A stretch of 64,000 bases of DNA from Streptomyces sp. NRRL S-1022 (GTDB lineage Bacteria; Actinomycetota; Actinomycetes; Streptomycetales; Streptomycetaceae). The translations under genes and the position numbers were made by a program. Location of the stretch: positions 14,787 through 78,786 of the forward strand of contig NZ_JOIU01000043.1 in NCBI RefSeq assembly GCF_000720135.1, in the 5' to 3' direction. Numbering within the stretch: the stretch's first letter is position 1; every line of letters begins with the position of its first letter. Positions 27,801-36,796 of this stretch are shown here, one piece after another. The notes under the pieces were generated by a model that was not told the origin of the DNA, did no database searches, and was given only the letters and a program-made list of their open reading frames with translations.

Positions 27801-28830
27801 CCACCTGAAGATCACCTTCCGGATCGTCGACGAGCGGCGCCGCCAGCTGGCCGAGGACAAGGACCTGGAGGCGCTGAAGCTGCGCCTGAAGCCCAAGGCA
27901 CGCCAGGCCCTGTCCCAGGCCGCGGCGGCGACCGCGTCCCGCGAGGGCGGGCAGTCCCTGGAGCGCAAGGGCCTGACGGACTGGACGATCGGCACCCTCA
28001 CCCGGGTGTTCGAGACCCGCCGGGCCGGACAGCCGGTGAAGGCGTACCCGGCCCTCGTGGACGACGGCGACACGGTCTCGGTCCGCCTCTTCGACACCGA
28101 GGCGGAACAGGCCGAGGCCATGTGGAAGGGCACCCGCCGGCTGATCCTGCGCAACATCCCGGTGAACCCGGCGAAGTTCGCGTCCGACAAGCTGACGAAC
28201 GCCCAGAAACTGGCGCTCTCCGCCAATCCGCACGGCTCGGTCCAGGCCCTGTTCGACGACTGCGCGATGGCCGCGGCGGACAAGCTGATCGGGGACTTCG
28301 GGGGGCCGGTGTGGGACGAGGAGTCGTACCGGAAGCTGTACGACAAGGTGCGCGCGGAGATCGTGGACACCACGGTGCGTACGGTCGCCCAGGTGCAGCA
28401 GGTGCTGGCCGCCTGGCAGGCCTGTGAGCGCCGGCTGAAGGCCGTGCGCAGCCCGGTGCTGCTGGCGAACCTCACGGACGTCCGCAAGCAGCTGGACGCC
28501 CTCGTGAAGCCCGGTTTCGTGACGTGGGCGGGCATACGGCGGCTGCCGGACCTGATGCGCTACCTGGTGGCCGCGGACCGGCGCCTGCAGCAGATGCCGA
28601 CGAACGTCCAGCGGGACACCACCCGCATGGAGAAGGTCCACGAGATGCAGGACGAGTACGCCTGGCTCCTGGAACAGCTGCCGAAGGGGCGGCCGGTCCC
28701 CGCCTCGGTGCTGGAGATCCGCTGGATGATCGAGGAGCTGCGGGTGAGCTACTTCGCCCACGCGCTGGGCACGGCGTACCCGGTCTCGGACAAGCGGATC
28801 GTGAAGGCGATCGACGCGGCCGTTCCGTAA
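24886..28830 (+). CDS. hrpA: ATP-dependent RNA helicase HrpA (DEAH)
   Basis: 1314 residues, close to the usual HrpA length. Walker A GETGSGKT is at 100-107, DEAH in IIIDEAHERSLN near 200, SATIDP, then ATNVAETSLTVPGIKYVIDPG and QRKGRCGRTSDGIC of domain 2. HA2, OB-fold and the long DUF3418 C-terminal domain of HrpA follow. It unwinds RNA; in E. coli it helps fimbrial mRNA processing and rescues stalled ribosomes, and its role in Streptomyces is not settled. The gene is the first on its strand after a divergent membrane gene and ends about 95 bases before tRNA-Asp. Confidence 0.94.
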   Translation: MSTHPAPVLGTLAPRLTELSLRDAHRLGRRLEGARKIRKPEARAAVLAEIDGEIDKAAARMAERRSRVPAVTYPEQLPVSQKKDVIAEAIRDHQVVIVAGETGSGKTTQIPKICLELGRGVRGMIGHTQPRRIAARTVAERVAEELRTPLGESVGWKVRFTDQVNPDATFIKLMTDGILLAEIQTDRELRAYDTIIIDEAHERSLNIDFLLGYLARLLPKRPDLKVVITSATIDPERFSRHFGDAPIIEVSGRTYPVEVRYRPLLEEESDDADRDQITAITEAVEELMAEGPGDILVFLSGEREIRDTADALEKKRYRSTEVLPLYARLSHAEQHRVFQQHTGRRIVLATNVAETSLTVPGIKYVIDPGFARISRYSHRTKVQRLPIEPVSQASANQRKGRCGRTSDGICIRLYSEEDFLARPEFTDAEILRTNLASVILQMTAAGLGDIEKFPFIDPPDHRNIRDGVQLLQELGALDPAQKDPRKRLTDTGRKLAQLPVDPRLARMVLEADGNGCVREVMVIAAALSIQDPRERPADKQAQADQQHARFKDETSDFLAYLNLWRYVREQQKERGSSSFRRMCKQEYLNFLRIREWQDIYTQLRTVAKQMGIHLAEEDAPADRIHVSLLAGLLSHIGMKDVKDGNKNEYLGARNAKFAIFPGSALFRKQPKFVMSAELVETSRLWARVNARIEPEWVEPLAGHLLKRTYSEPHWEKDQAAVMAYEKVTLYGVPIVAQRKVNYGRIDPEVSRELFIRNALVEGDWRTHHKFFADNRRLLSEVEELEHRARRRDIVVDDDTLFDFYDQRVPEHVVSGAHFDSWWKHKRHEQPDFLDFEREMLIRESAETVTKADYPDTWRQGQLKFRVTYQFEPGADADGVTVHIPLQVLNQVTDEGFDWQIPGLREEVVTELIRSLPKPIRRHYVPAPNYAKAFLEKAVPLQEPLTVTMARELKRMVGVPFEAEDFDWTKLPDHLKITFRIVDERRRQLAEDKDLEALKLRLKPKARQALSQAAAATASREGGQSLERKGLTDWTIGTLTRVFETRRAGQPVKAYPALVDDGDTVSVRLFDTEAEQAEAMWKGTRRLILRNIPVNPAKFASDKLTNAQKLALSANPHGSVQALFDDCAMAAADKLIGDFGGPVWDEESYRKLYDKVRAEIVDTTVRTVAQVQQVLAAWQACERRLKAVRSPVLLANLTDVRKQLDALVKPGFVTWAGIRRLPDLMRYLVAADRRLQQMPTNVQRDTTRMEKVHEMQDEYAWLLEQLPKGRPVPASVLEIRWMIEELRVSYFAHALGTAYPVSDKRIVKAIDAAVP

Positions 28831-28924
28831 CCGCCCGAGCACGGGGGGTGAGTTCGACCAGGACCCTCGCCCTCCTGTACAGTCCTTCTCGCAGCGCAAC
28901 GCAGCAGCAAGCGCCGCGACACCA

Positions 28925-28999
28925 GGTCCTGTGGAGCAGTTTGGAGTGCTCGCCACCCTGTCAAGGTGGAGGCCGCGGGTTCAAATCCCGTCAGGACCG
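28925..28999 (+). tRNA. tRNA-Asp (GTC), copy 2
   Basis: 75 bases, identical to 20684-20758. Its 3' end is partly duplicated at 29101-29165. Confidence 0.95.
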
Positions 29000-29008
29000 C
29001 GTCGAGAG

Positions 29009-29036
29009 AGGCCCGTCATCCCCGGATGGCGGGCCT
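29009..29036 (+). terminator. Terminator of tRNA-Asp
   Basis: 13-bp stem with one T-G pair: 29009-29021 with 29024-29036, ending in TTT. It begins ten bases after the tRNA. Confidence 0.8.
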
Positions 29037-29100
29037 TTCGCATGCCCCCCCGCCCGCCGACCGGAGGCCGCGCCCGCGGCGGAGCCGCAAGCAACACCGC

Positions 29101-29165
29101 AAACCCCGTCAGGACCGCATCGAGAGAGGCCCGCCACCCCCGGTCACCCCCGGATGGCGGGCCTT
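29101..29165 (+). repeat. Duplicated tRNA-Asp 3' end plus terminator
   Basis: CCCGTCAGGACCGC and the following TCGAGAGAGGCCCG are repeated from the tRNA-Asp 3' end (28984-29015) with two or three differences, and CCCCGGATGGCGGGCCTT repeats the terminator. The rest of the tRNA is absent. The region 29000-29346 holds no gene. It may be the scar of a site-specific integration or a local duplication. Confidence 0.7.
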
Positions 29166-29346
29166 ACGCACGCCCCCGGAAGGGGTCCTTCTTGTCGTTC
29201 CGGTCCACAACGGCCCCATCCGCCGTTCCGGGCCGGCGGGGTCCCAGGCCGCCTCTCCGTGCGGCGCGCGGCCTTGACGGCGTCACATTCCCTCGGTACC
29301 CAGGGAGCAGGGCCCGTTCCTCCTGTGCGGCCCCTGGAGGTGGCGT

Positions 29347-29538
29347 ATGGCGGCGTCGGTCAGGCACGAGACGCGGGCGCTCCTGAGGGCCCATCTGTCG
29401 GCCGCCTCGTCCTACCGGCACCTGATGCGCCACTGCCCCATCTGCCACCGCCTGCTGCGGCTGGCGATGGACGCCGGTCCGCGCGGCCAGGAGGACGAGC
29501 AGGAGGCCGTCGAGGAGGCGGCCTCCCGGGACGCGTGA
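29347..29538 (+). CDS. Small CxxC protein
   Basis: 63 residues. CPICHRLL near residue 30-37 gives one CxxC pair, with an adjacent His, a possible metal site; the C-terminus is Glu-rich. ATG 29347 follows GGAGG at a six-base spacing, which supports it as real. A Streptomyces-conserved small family (DUF6274-like, from memory) fits; the function is unknown. It faces bldC convergently. Confidence 0.65.
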   Translation: MAASVRHETRALLRAHLSAASSYRHLMRHCPICHRLLRLAMDAGPRGQEDEQEAVEEAASRDA

Positions 29539-29980
29539 CCCTCCGCGGGGTCAACCGCCGTACGGGCATGGGAGTCTGGGCCCCGCGCCCTCGCCCGCCG
29601 CTCCTCTAACCCACGCGGGCCACGGGCAACAAGCGCCCAGGCGTGTGACGGGAGTCACCGCATGAGTTTTTGAAAGTGCGGCACTTACCCTCGTCCTACA
29701 AAGGGTCAATTTAATATGTGCAATTGCACCGGCCCCCGAGCCGGTCCCCAGACGTTCCGACAGGCCTCCCCAGACTCCTACAGGGAGGCGCACAAAAAAG
29801 ATCGCGCTGGACCCGGCGGAGTCCAGCGCGATCGACGACGCACCCTGTGTCGCTGCCTACGACGTTCTCTTCGGCTTGGGCGAGGGCCCTGTTGGGGCAG
29901 GTCCCGCGTCGCTTGGAGCTAGGGGTTCGGGCGCCTCGGCCGGTTGGGGGACCGACCGTCTTGCCCGGTTATGGAGTTGT
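29539..29980. other. 3' region of bldC, no gene
   Basis: 442 bases between the CxxC gene and bldC. Positions 29834-29980 would be the 147-base 3' UTR of bldC before its terminator at 29800-29833. The stretch 29570-29800 is AT-richer than the surrounding DNA, with TTTTTGAAAG and a TTTAATATG run, but no ORF or RNA family is recognisable. Confidence 0.4.
29800..29833 (-). terminator. Rho-independent terminator of bldC
   Basis: 13-bp perfect stem GATCGCGCTGGAC (29800-29812) with 29821-29833; reading on the minus strand it is followed by TTTTTT. It is a textbook intrinsic terminator. Confidence 0.9.
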
Positions 29981-30187
29981 TCAGGCCTCGCTGCGCTGCT
30001 GCGGGATGCCCGCGAGCAGAGCGCGGACCTCGGCCTCGCGGTAGCGGCGGTGCCCGCCGAGCGTGCGGATGGACGTGAGCTTGCCGGCCTTCGCCCACCG
30101 CGTGACCGTCTTGGGGTCGACACGGAACATGGTGGCGACCTCAGCCGGGGTCAGCAGCGGCTCGGCATCAGGGGTGCGAGCGGTCAT
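29981..30187 (-). CDS. bldC: Developmental regulator BldC (MerR-like)
   Basis: 68 residues. The whole protein is a MerR-like winged helix-turn-helix without effector domain (LTPAEVATMFRVDPKTVTRWAKAGKLTSIRTLGGHRRYRE, about 12-52). BldC binds head-to-tail in multimers at its targets and holds Streptomyces in vegetative growth, delaying sporulation. From memory, the sequence is identical or nearly so to S. coelicolor BldC (SCO4091), which explains the high confidence. It is transcribed alone, with a strong terminator. Confidence 0.97.
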   Translation of the reverse strand: MTARTPDAEPLLTPAEVATMFRVDPKTVTRWAKAGKLTSIRTLGGHRRYREAEVRALLAGIPQQRSEA

Positions 30188-30705
30188 GAGCGGCCTCCTC
30201 GGGAGAACCGAACCTTCTCGGTTCTTTCCTCTAAATTCTGCACCTTGACCCGCGTTGCCCGAAATGGCGGACGCGAGTCGAGTCGGTTATAGGACGAACG
30301 GCTTGTCCTCGGCACTACAACTACACCATCTGTCCAGCCGCGTCGGCCAAACCGATGGAATTGCCCTCCCAGGTGTTCATCAGCGACGGAAGCCGATGGA
30401 CCATGCCATAGCGGACAGTCACGCCACTGTGACGATCAGTCACAGGGCGATCAGGAGTCACCAGACCCCCCAAAGCGTGCAATGCTGAGAATCCGCCCAT
30501 GTTGGAGCACAGTTGGACGGACGGAGCCCTCCCCGGACTCCTTGTCCTATTTTGGCACGAGGGATGGCAAGAGGCGCAAGGGCCGGGTAAGTGCCATCCA
30601 TCACCCTTGGGACAAAAGTCCAGATCGGGACCAACATCCCGTCAGGTGGTCTAAGCGAGTAGAACGTACGTCGTCCGGCGCCGATTTGACCGTGACGTAC
30701 GTCAC
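30188..30705. other. Long upstream region of bldC
   Basis: 518 bases without a supported gene between bldC and the next minus-strand gene. It has lower GC than its surroundings and would hold the bldC promoter and leader, as expected for a developmentally controlled gene. I see no strong inverted repeat and no usable ORF. Confidence 0.4.
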
Positions 30706-31548
30706 TCAGTTCGCCGAGCGCCGATCCCGGACCGCCCGCCACCGCTCGACCAGCCGCCCGTACGCCTCCCCGGCGGCCGTCCCGTCCCCCCGGCGCAGCG
30801 CCTCGATGCCGGCCGCCACGTCCGCCGCCGAGTGGTCGTCCTCCAGCTCGCCCGCCGGCAGCACGTGCACCAGGCCGCCGTAGTCCAGCTCCACCAGCGA
30901 GCGGGGGTGGAACTCCTCAAGCCAGCGCCCGACGTCCAGCAGACCGTCGACCAGCGGGCCCTCCTCGACGGTGTCCCGCAGTGTGCGCAGCCCCCGTGCC
31001 ACCCGGCGCCGGGCCTGCACCATCGGCGTGCGGTAGCGCAGCACCGGCGGCACCTCCGCGGTGCCCTTGTCGTACCGCCGCTCCTCGTCCGAGACCAGCA
31101 CGAACCAGTTCAGCGGCACCTGCCAGGTCGCCGTCCGGATCCACGGGCGGGCGTCGGGGTTCCGGGCGAGCCAGCGCTCGTAGTCCTGCGCGGCCTGGTG
31201 GCGCACCACCGGCGGCAGCACCGCGTCCAGCACCGGCGGCGGCAGCTCCTCGGCCAGCCCGCCCAGGGCCTGCCAGCCGCGCAGCCGGGTCCGCCAGGGG
31301 CACACGCAGACCGCCCCGTCGACCTCCAGCACGAAGGCGTCCCCGCTCTCGTGCACCGGCACCGCGATCGGCGGGACGGGCAGCAGGTCCGCCAGGGACC
31401 GGCGCAGTTCGTCCTGGTAGGAGGGGCGGTCGGAGCGGCGGGCGTAGCGCGCCCAGTGGCTGCGCTCCGGCTCCGGGAAGGCGCCCAGCGGCTCGTACAC
31501 GCGCAGGTACGCGGCATAGGGGACGACCACGGAGGACACCTTCGGCAC
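30706..31548 (-). CDS. Hypothetical protein conserved beside bldC/vdh
   Basis: 280 residues, soluble, no signal peptide, rich in Arg, Trp and Val. Motifs such as [22 protein letters not shown] and [17 protein letters not shown] do not match a family that I know. GTG 31548 follows GGGAGGGAGCAGGC. It is divergent from vdh. From memory, an equivalent gene stands between bldC and vdh in S. coelicolor. The function is unknown. Confidence 0.7.
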   Translation of the reverse strand: MPKVSSVVVPYAAYLRVYEPLGAFPEPERSHWARYARRSDRPSYQDELRRSLADLLPVPPIAVPVHESGDAFVLEVDGAVCVCPWRTRLRGWQALGGLAEELPPPVLDAVLPPVVRHQAAQDYERWLARNPDARPWIRTATWQVPLNWFVLVSDEERRYDKGTAEVPPVLRYRTPMVQARRRVARGLRTLRDTVEEGPLVDGLLDVGRWLEEFHPRSLVELDYGGLVHVLPAGELEDDHSAADVAAGIEALRRGDGTAAGEAYGRLVERWRAVRDRRSAN

Positions 31549-31748
31549 GCCTGCTCCCTCCCCAACGGGCCCGGCTCGAAACCACTGCAAATCGTGCCAC
31601 GGTCATACGTGCACGGAGGGCCCGCGAGGGTGATCCTGAACACTGCGCGGATGGTGAAGGAGCCGAGGCTCTACGCTCATGCCACGGCTCCCCGCCACCC
31701 GTACGGGGACCGACCCCACTCGCCGATATGTACACAGGAGTCACCACA

Positions 31749-32855
31749 GTGACCGACGTAACCGGCGCGCCTGCTGATGTCCTGCACACCCTGTTCCACT
31801 CGGACCAGGGCGGCCATGAGCAGGTCGTGCTCTGCCAGGACCAGGCCAGCGGCCTCAAGGCCGTGATCGCCATCCACTCCACCGCCCTGGGCCCCGCGCT
31901 CGGCGGCACGCGCTTCTACCCGTACGCCACCGAGGCCGAGGCCGTCGCCGACGCCCTCAACCTCGCGCGCGGAATGTCGTACAAGAACGCCATGGCCGGC
32001 CTCGGCCACGGCGGCGGTAAGGCCGTGATCATCGGCGACCCGGAGCGCACCAAGACCGAGGAGCTGCTCCTCGCCTACGGCCGCATGGTCGCCTCGCTCG
32101 GCGGTCGCTACGTGACCGCGTGCGACGTCGGCACCTACGTCGCCGACATGGACGTCGTGGCCCGCGAGTGCCGCTGGACCACCGGCCGCTCCCCCGAGAA
32201 CGGCGGCGCCGGCGACTCCTCGGTGCTCACCGCCTTCGGCGTCTACCAGGGCATGCGCGCCTCCGCCCAGCACCTGTGGGGCGACCCCTCGCTGCGCGGC
32301 CGGAAGGTCGGCATCGCCGGCGTCGGCAAGGTCGGCCACCACCTGGTGAGGCACCTGCGCGACGAGGGCGCCGAGGTCGTGATCACGGACGTGCGCGCGG
32401 ACGCCGTCCAGCGGATCCTCGACCAGTACCCCGCGGGCGTGACGGCCGTCGCCGACACCGAGGAGCTGATCCGGGTCGAGGGGCTGGACATCTACGCCCC
32501 GTGCGCGCTCGGCGGCGCCCTGAACGACGACTCCGTCCCGGTGCTCACCGCCCGGGTGGTCTGCGGTGCGGCCAACAACCAGCTGGCCCACCCCGGTGTG
32601 GAGAAGGACCTGGCCGACCGCGGGATCCTCTACGCGCCGGACTACGTGGTGAACGCCGGCGGGGTCATCCAGGTGGCCGACGAGTTGCACGGGTTCGACT
32701 TCGACCGGTGCAAGGCGAAGGCGGCGAAGATCTTCGACACCACGCTGGCCATATTCGCACGTGCGAAGGAAGACGGGATCCCGCCGGCCGCGGCGGCGGA
32801 CCGGATCGCCGAGCAGCGGATGGCCGACGCCCGGGCGGACCGCGTCGCGCGCTAG
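31749..32855 (+). CDS. vdh: Valine/branched-chain amino acid dehydrogenase
   Basis: 368 residues. NAD-dependent oxidative deamination of valine, leucine and isoleucine to 2-oxo acids, which supplies acyl-CoA starters for polyketides and fatty acids. The catalytic lysines are Lys79 (SYKNA) and Lys91 (GHGGGKAVI); the Rossmann fold is [21 protein letters not shown] 31749 follows AGGAG, as in the experimentally characterised Streptomyces enzyme from memory; an ATG at 31728 in the same frame lacks a site. Divergent from the hypothetical gene. The frame ends with the conserved C-terminal helix; length is normal. Confidence 0.95.
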   Translation: MTDVTGAPADVLHTLFHSDQGGHEQVVLCQDQASGLKAVIAIHSTALGPALGGTRFYPYATEAEAVADALNLARGMSYKNAMAGLGHGGGKAVIIGDPERTKTEELLLAYGRMVASLGGRYVTACDVGTYVADMDVVARECRWTTGRSPENGGAGDSSVLTAFGVYQGMRASAQHLWGDPSLRGRKVGIAGVGKVGHHLVRHLRDEGAEVVITDVRADAVQRILDQYPAGVTAVADTEELIRVEGLDIYAPCALGGALNDDSVPVLTARVVCGAANNQLAHPGVEKDLADRGILYAPDYVVNAGGVIQVADELHGFDFDRCKAKAAKIFDTTLAIFARAKEDGIPPAAAADRIAEQRMADARADRVAR

Positions 32856-33145
32856 CCCGTTCGCACACACGAGCGGTACCCGTCGGCGGGAACTTAGAGA
32901 GAACTCTCACTTCCCCCGGCGGGTCGTTCCCCGATAAGTGGTTAAAATCGCCACTGACCAGCAAGGACGGGGCGCCTCGAAGGTCCTGGGCAGACGCGCG
33001 TGCTGCGGGCGACGTACCGTATGGGCGCGGGCTCAGGTACCGTGGAAGCCCTACGGACCGGCCTCTCCATGGAGAGTCCGTTCCAGATCATGAACGCGTG
33101 TCAGACTCTGGGGCCGTCGAGCCCCGTCGTTGAGGGGGTCGAGCC

Positions 33146-33391
33146 ATGGGGCGCGGCCGGGCCAAGGCCAAGCAGACGAAGGTCGCCCGCCAGCTGAAGT
33201 ACAACAGCGGCGGGACTGACCTCTCACGCCTGGCCGAGGAGCTGGGCGCATCGACATCGAACCAGTCGCCGAACGGCGACCGCTTCGAGGACGATGAGCA
33301 TGACGACGACGACCTGTACTCCCGTTACGCCGACCTCTATGAGGACGACGACGAGGACGAGGGTCCCGCACAGCACCGTCGAGGCGCTTGA
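33146..33391 (+). CDS. DUF3073 protein
   Basis: 81 residues. MGRGRAKAKQTKVARQLKY at the N-terminus is the DUF3073 signature; an acidic tail (DDDDLYSRYADLYEDDDEDE) follows. The function is unknown; the charge split suggests nucleic-acid contact. ATG 33146 is preceded by GAGGGG. It converges on purM with a strong bidirectional terminator between. Confidence 0.85.
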   Translation: MGRGRAKAKQTKVARQLKYNSGGTDLSRLAEELGASTSNQSPNGDRFEDDEHDDDDLYSRYADLYEDDDEDEGPAQHRRGA

Positions 33392-33406
33392 CCTTGCACT
33401 GAGCAC

Positions 33407-33441
33407 GAATCCGGTCGGTGGCACAGCCACCGACCGGATTC
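33407..33441. terminator. Bidirectional terminator between DUF3073 gene and purM
   Basis: 16-bp perfect stem GAATCCGGTCGGTGGC (33407-33422) with 33426-33441, loop ACA, and an additional AGCAC/GTGCT extension. Confidence 0.85.
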
Positions 33442-33457
33442 TGTGCTGTCCGCACGG

Positions 33458-34525
33458 TCAGGCCGCGTAGTCTCCCACCAGCTCCGCGCCGGTCGTCTTC
33501 TCGCCCCGCTCGGTGATCTCACCGGCGACCCAGGCGTCGACGCCCCGGTCGGCCAGGGTCGCGAGGGCCACCTCGGCCGACTCCTCCGGGACGATGGCGA
33601 TCATGCCGACGCCCATGTTGAGGGTCTTCTCCAGCTCCAGGCGCTCGACGTTCCCGGTCTTCCCGACCAGGTCGAAGATCGCGCCCGGGGTCCAGGTGGA
33701 GCGGTCCACCACGGCGTGCAGACCGTCCGGGATCACCCGGGCCAGGTTGGCGGCCAGGCCGCCGCCGGTGACGTGGCTGAAGGCGTGCACCTCGGCGGTG
33801 CGGGTCAGCGCGAGGCAGTCCAGCGAGTAGATCCTGGTGGGCTCCAGCAGCTCCTCGCCGAGGGTCCGGCCCAGCTCCGCGACCTCGGTCTCCAGGGCCA
33901 GCCCGGCACGGTCCAGGAGGACGTGACGGACCAGGGAGTACCCGTTCGAGTGAAGCCCGGAGGACGCCATGGCGATCACGGCGTCACCCGTACGGATGCG
34001 ATCCGCGCCCAGCAGCCGGTCGGCCTCCACGACGCCCGTACCGGCGCCGGCGACGTCGAAGTCGTCCTCGCCCAGCAGGCCCGGGTGCTCGGCCGTCTCA
34101 CCGCCCACCAGGGCGCAGCCGGCCAGCACACAGCCTTCCGCGATGCCCTTGACGATGGCCGCGACCCGCTCGGGGTGCACCTTGCCGACGCAGATGTAGT
34201 CGGTCATGAACAGCGGCTCGGCGCCGCACACCACGATGTCGTCCATGACCATGGCGACCAGGTCGTGGCCGATGGTGTCGTAGACGCCCATGCGGCGCGC
34301 GACGTCGACCTTCGTGCCGACGCCGTCCGTGGCGGAGGCGAGCAGCGGGCGCTCGTAGCGCTTGAGGGCGGAGGCGTCGAAGAGTCCGGCGAAGCCGCCG
34401 AGGCCGCCGAGGACCTCGGGACGCCGGGTCTTCTTCACCCACTCCTTCATGAGCTCGACGGCGCGGTCGCCCGCCTCGATGTCGACGCCCGCCGCTGCGT
34501 AGCTGGCACCAGTGTTCTCAGACAT
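33458..34525 (-). CDS. purM: Phosphoribosylformylglycinamidine cyclo-ligase (AIR synthetase)
   Basis: 355 residues. Step five of IMP synthesis: closes FGAM to AIR with ATP. Visible signatures include GGFAGLFDAS, ATDGVGTKVDVA, MVMDDIVVCGAEPLFMTDYI and ALVGGETAEHPG. The start follows purF by 34 bases on the same strand, so the two are co-transcribed. Confidence 0.96.
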   Translation of the reverse strand: MSENTGASYAAAGVDIEAGDRAVELMKEWVKKTRRPEVLGGLGGFAGLFDASALKRYERPLLASATDGVGTKVDVARRMGVYDTIGHDLVAMVMDDIVVCGAEPLFMTDYICVGKVHPERVAAIVKGIAEGCVLAGCALVGGETAEHPGLLGEDDFDVAGAGTGVVEADRLLGADRIRTGDAVIAMASSGLHSNGYSLVRHVLLDRAGLALETEVAELGRTLGEELLEPTRIYSLDCLALTRTAEVHAFSHVTGGGLAANLARVIPDGLHAVVDRSTWTPGAIFDLVGKTGNVERLELEKTLNMGVGMIAIVPEESAEVALATLADRGVDAWVAGEITERGEKTTGAELVGDYAA

Positions 34526-34559
34526 GACTGTGAGAGCTTTCGTGTCGTACTGCAGGGTG

Positions 34560-36089
34560 TTACGGGCGACGGATCGCGTCGGAGGCGGCCGTGGCCGCGG
34601 GACCGGCCGCCAGCTCGGTCTCCAGGAGCTGCTTGCCGAGCAGCTCGGGGTCCGGCAGCTCCATCGGGTACTCGCCGTCGAAGCAGGCGCGGCACAGGTT
34701 CGGCTTGGCGATCGTGGTCGCCTCGATCATGCCGTCGATGGAGATGTAGGCGAGCGAGTCGGCGCCGAGGCTGGTGCCGATCTCCTCGATGGTCATGCCG
34801 TTGGCGATCAGCTCCGCGCGGGTGGCGAAGTCGATGCCGAAGAAGCAGGGCCACTTCACGGGCGGGGAGGAGATCCGGATGTGGACCTCGGCGGCGCCGG
34901 CCTCGCGCAGCATGCGGACCAGGGCCCGCTGGGTGTTGCCGCGCACGATCGAGTCGTCGACGACGACCAGACGCTTGCCCTTGATGACTTCCTTCAGCGG
35001 GTTCAGCTTCAGGCGGATGCCCAGCTGGCGGATGGTCTGCGAGGGCTGGATGAACGTACGGCCCACGTAGGCGTTCTTGACCAGGCCGGCACCGAAGGGG
35101 ATGCCGGAGGCCTCCGCGTAGCCGATGGCGGCCGGGGTGCCGGACTCCGGGGTCGCTATGACCAGGTCGGCCTCCGCCGGGGCCTCCTTGGCCAGCCGGC
35201 GGCCCATCTCCACGCGGGAGAGGTAGACGTTCCGGCCGGCGATGTCGGTGTCCGGGCGGGCCAGGTACACGTACTCGAAGACACAGCCCTTGGGCTTCGC
35301 ATCCGCGAATCGGGAGCTGCGCAGGCCGTTCTCGTCGATGGCGACGAACTCGCCCGGCTCTATCTCGCGGACGTAGCTGGCGCCCACGATGTCGAGGGCG
35401 GCGGACTCGGAGGCGACCACCCAGCCGCGCTCCAGGCGGCCGAGGACCAGCGGGCGGATGCCCTGCGGGTCGCGGGCGGTGTAGAGGGTGTGCTCGTCCA
35501 TGAAGACGAGCGAGAAGGCGCCCCGCACCTTCGGGAGGACCTGGTGGGCCGCCTCCTCGATGGTGAGCGGCTTGCCGTCCTCGTCGACCTGGGCGGCCAG
35601 CAGGGCCGTCAGCAGGTCGGTGTCGTTGGTGGCCGCGACCCGGGCGGAGCGGCTGTTCTTGTCGTTCGGCAGTTCGGCGACCATCTCGGCGAGCTGCGCC
35701 GTGTTGACCAGGTTGCCGTTGTGGCCGAGCGCGATCGAACCGTGCGCGGTGGCGCGGAACGTCGGCTGGGCGTTCTCCCACACGGAGGCACCGGTGGTCG
35801 AGTAGCGGGCGTGTCCGACCGCGATGTGACCCTGGAGCGAACCGAGCGAGGTTTCGTCGAAGACCTGGGAGACCAGGCCCATGTCCTTGAAGACGAGAAT
35901 CTGGGAGCCGTTGCTGACCGCGATTCCCGCGGATTCCTGACCCCGGTGCTGGAGGGCGTAGAGCCCGAAGTACGTGAGCTTTGCGACCTCTTCACCCGGA
36001 GCCCAGACGCCGAAGACGCCGCAAGCGTCCTGGGGGCCCTTCTCGCCGGGAAGCAGATCGTGATTGAGTCGACCGTCACCACGTGGCAC
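34560..36089 (-). CDS. purF: Amidophosphoribosyltransferase
   Basis: 509 residues. First committed purine step: PRPP plus glutamine to phosphoribosylamine. A short propeptide ends before Cys23 (DACGVFGV), the Ntn nucleophile exposed by processing. Iron-sulphur-type cysteines are in KWPCFFGIDFA and NLCRACFDG; the PRPP loop is LVVVDDSIVRGNT. GTG 36089 was chosen: it follows a -10 box by seven bases and begins VPRGDGRLNHD, while the frame is open to 36197 without a site. It is the first gene of the purF-purM unit. Confidence 0.96.
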   Translation of the reverse strand: MPRGDGRLNHDLLPGEKGPQDACGVFGVWAPGEEVAKLTYFGLYALQHRGQESAGIAVSNGSQILVFKDMGLVSQVFDETSLGSLQGHIAVGHARYSTTGASVWENAQPTFRATAHGSIALGHNGNLVNTAQLAEMVAELPNDKNSRSARVAATNDTDLLTALLAAQVDEDGKPLTIEEAAHQVLPKVRGAFSLVFMDEHTLYTARDPQGIRPLVLGRLERGWVVASESAALDIVGASYVREIEPGEFVAIDENGLRSSRFADAKPKGCVFEYVYLARPDTDIAGRNVYLSRVEMGRRLAKEAPAEADLVIATPESGTPAAIGYAEASGIPFGAGLVKNAYVGRTFIQPSQTIRQLGIRLKLNPLKEVIKGKRLVVVDDSIVRGNTQRALVRMLREAGAAEVHIRISSPPVKWPCFFGIDFATRAELIANGMTIEEIGTSLGADSLAYISIDGMIEATTIAKPNLCRACFDGEYPMELPDPELLGKQLLETELAAGPAATAASDAIRRP

Positions 36090-36096
36090 GCCACCG

Positions 36097-36102
36097 AGTG
36101 TA
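36097..36102 (-). promoter_or_regulatory. -10 box of leaderless purF
   Basis: TACACT on the minus strand, seven bases before the GTG start of purF. TTCGGA lies 18 bases upstream as a possible -35. No Shine-Dalgarno sequence exists. Confidence 0.55.
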
Positions 36103-36289
36103 GGCGAGATCGACCACTGGTCCGAATTGGGGATACGCGCCGTAACGGCACGGCCGGTCTCGATCACCTTGGCGGTTTCTACGTTTTTGCTGGTCACAGC
36201 GATTCGTCACCGGTCGGCGAGGTGTGCCTGCGCGTCGTTCGGACCGGCCGCGGACCTCTTCGCCATATGCCTGAGTGAGGTGTCGCACA

Positions 36290-36745
36290 TCATTCGGAGG
36301 CGCTGCTGCTGAGGTGGACGCGGTCGCCGTCGCCGTCGGTGAGCGTCAGTTTCGCCGCGTGGCGCTCGGCGGTGAGCGTGCCGGTGGTGAGGGTGCGGGC
36401 GAGGGCCCGCTCGAACGCCATCCGCTCCTCGCCGCAGGCCATCCGGGTCGTGCGCAGGTCGCCGATGGTGATCCGGTCGCCGTGCACGGTGGCCCGGGCG
36501 CTGAAGTGGTTGCAGCCCAGGTTGCCGGCCGCCTTGCCGTTCTCGTCGATGCGCAGGCGGGCGGGGGCGGGCGCGGCCCGGTTCGTGCCGCCGACGGTGA
36601 TGCTGTCGACCCGCCAGTCGATCCCGGTCACCGGCTGCTGGACGCTCACCGCCCCACTGTCCCCCTTCCCGCCGCCGCAGGCCACCGCGCACGGGAGAAG
36701 CACGGCGGCCACCACCAGGGTCACGCGCTGCTTGTACCGGTTCAT
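36290..36745 (-). CDS. META-domain lipoprotein (HslJ-like)
   Basis: 151 residues. Signal peptide with lipobox before Cys23 (AVAC), then a META/HslJ domain: GIDWRVDSITVGG, NLGCNHFSARATV and RTTRMACGEERMAFERAL. The cysteine pair (GC and AC) is typical of the fold. Surface lipoprotein of unknown role. Located upstream of purF on the same strand with about 200 bases between. Confidence 0.8.
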   Translation of the reverse strand: MNRYKQRVTLVVAAVLLPCAVACGGGKGDSGAVSVQQPVTGIDWRVDSITVGGTNRAAPAPARLRIDENGKAAGNLGCNHFSARATVHGDRITIGDLRTTRMACGEERMAFERALARTLTTGTLTAERHAAKLTLTDGDGDRVHLSSSASE

Positions 36746-36796
36746 ACGGATTCGACGGGCGCCCGGTACGACCGGTTCCCGCCGGTGTCGCGGGGG

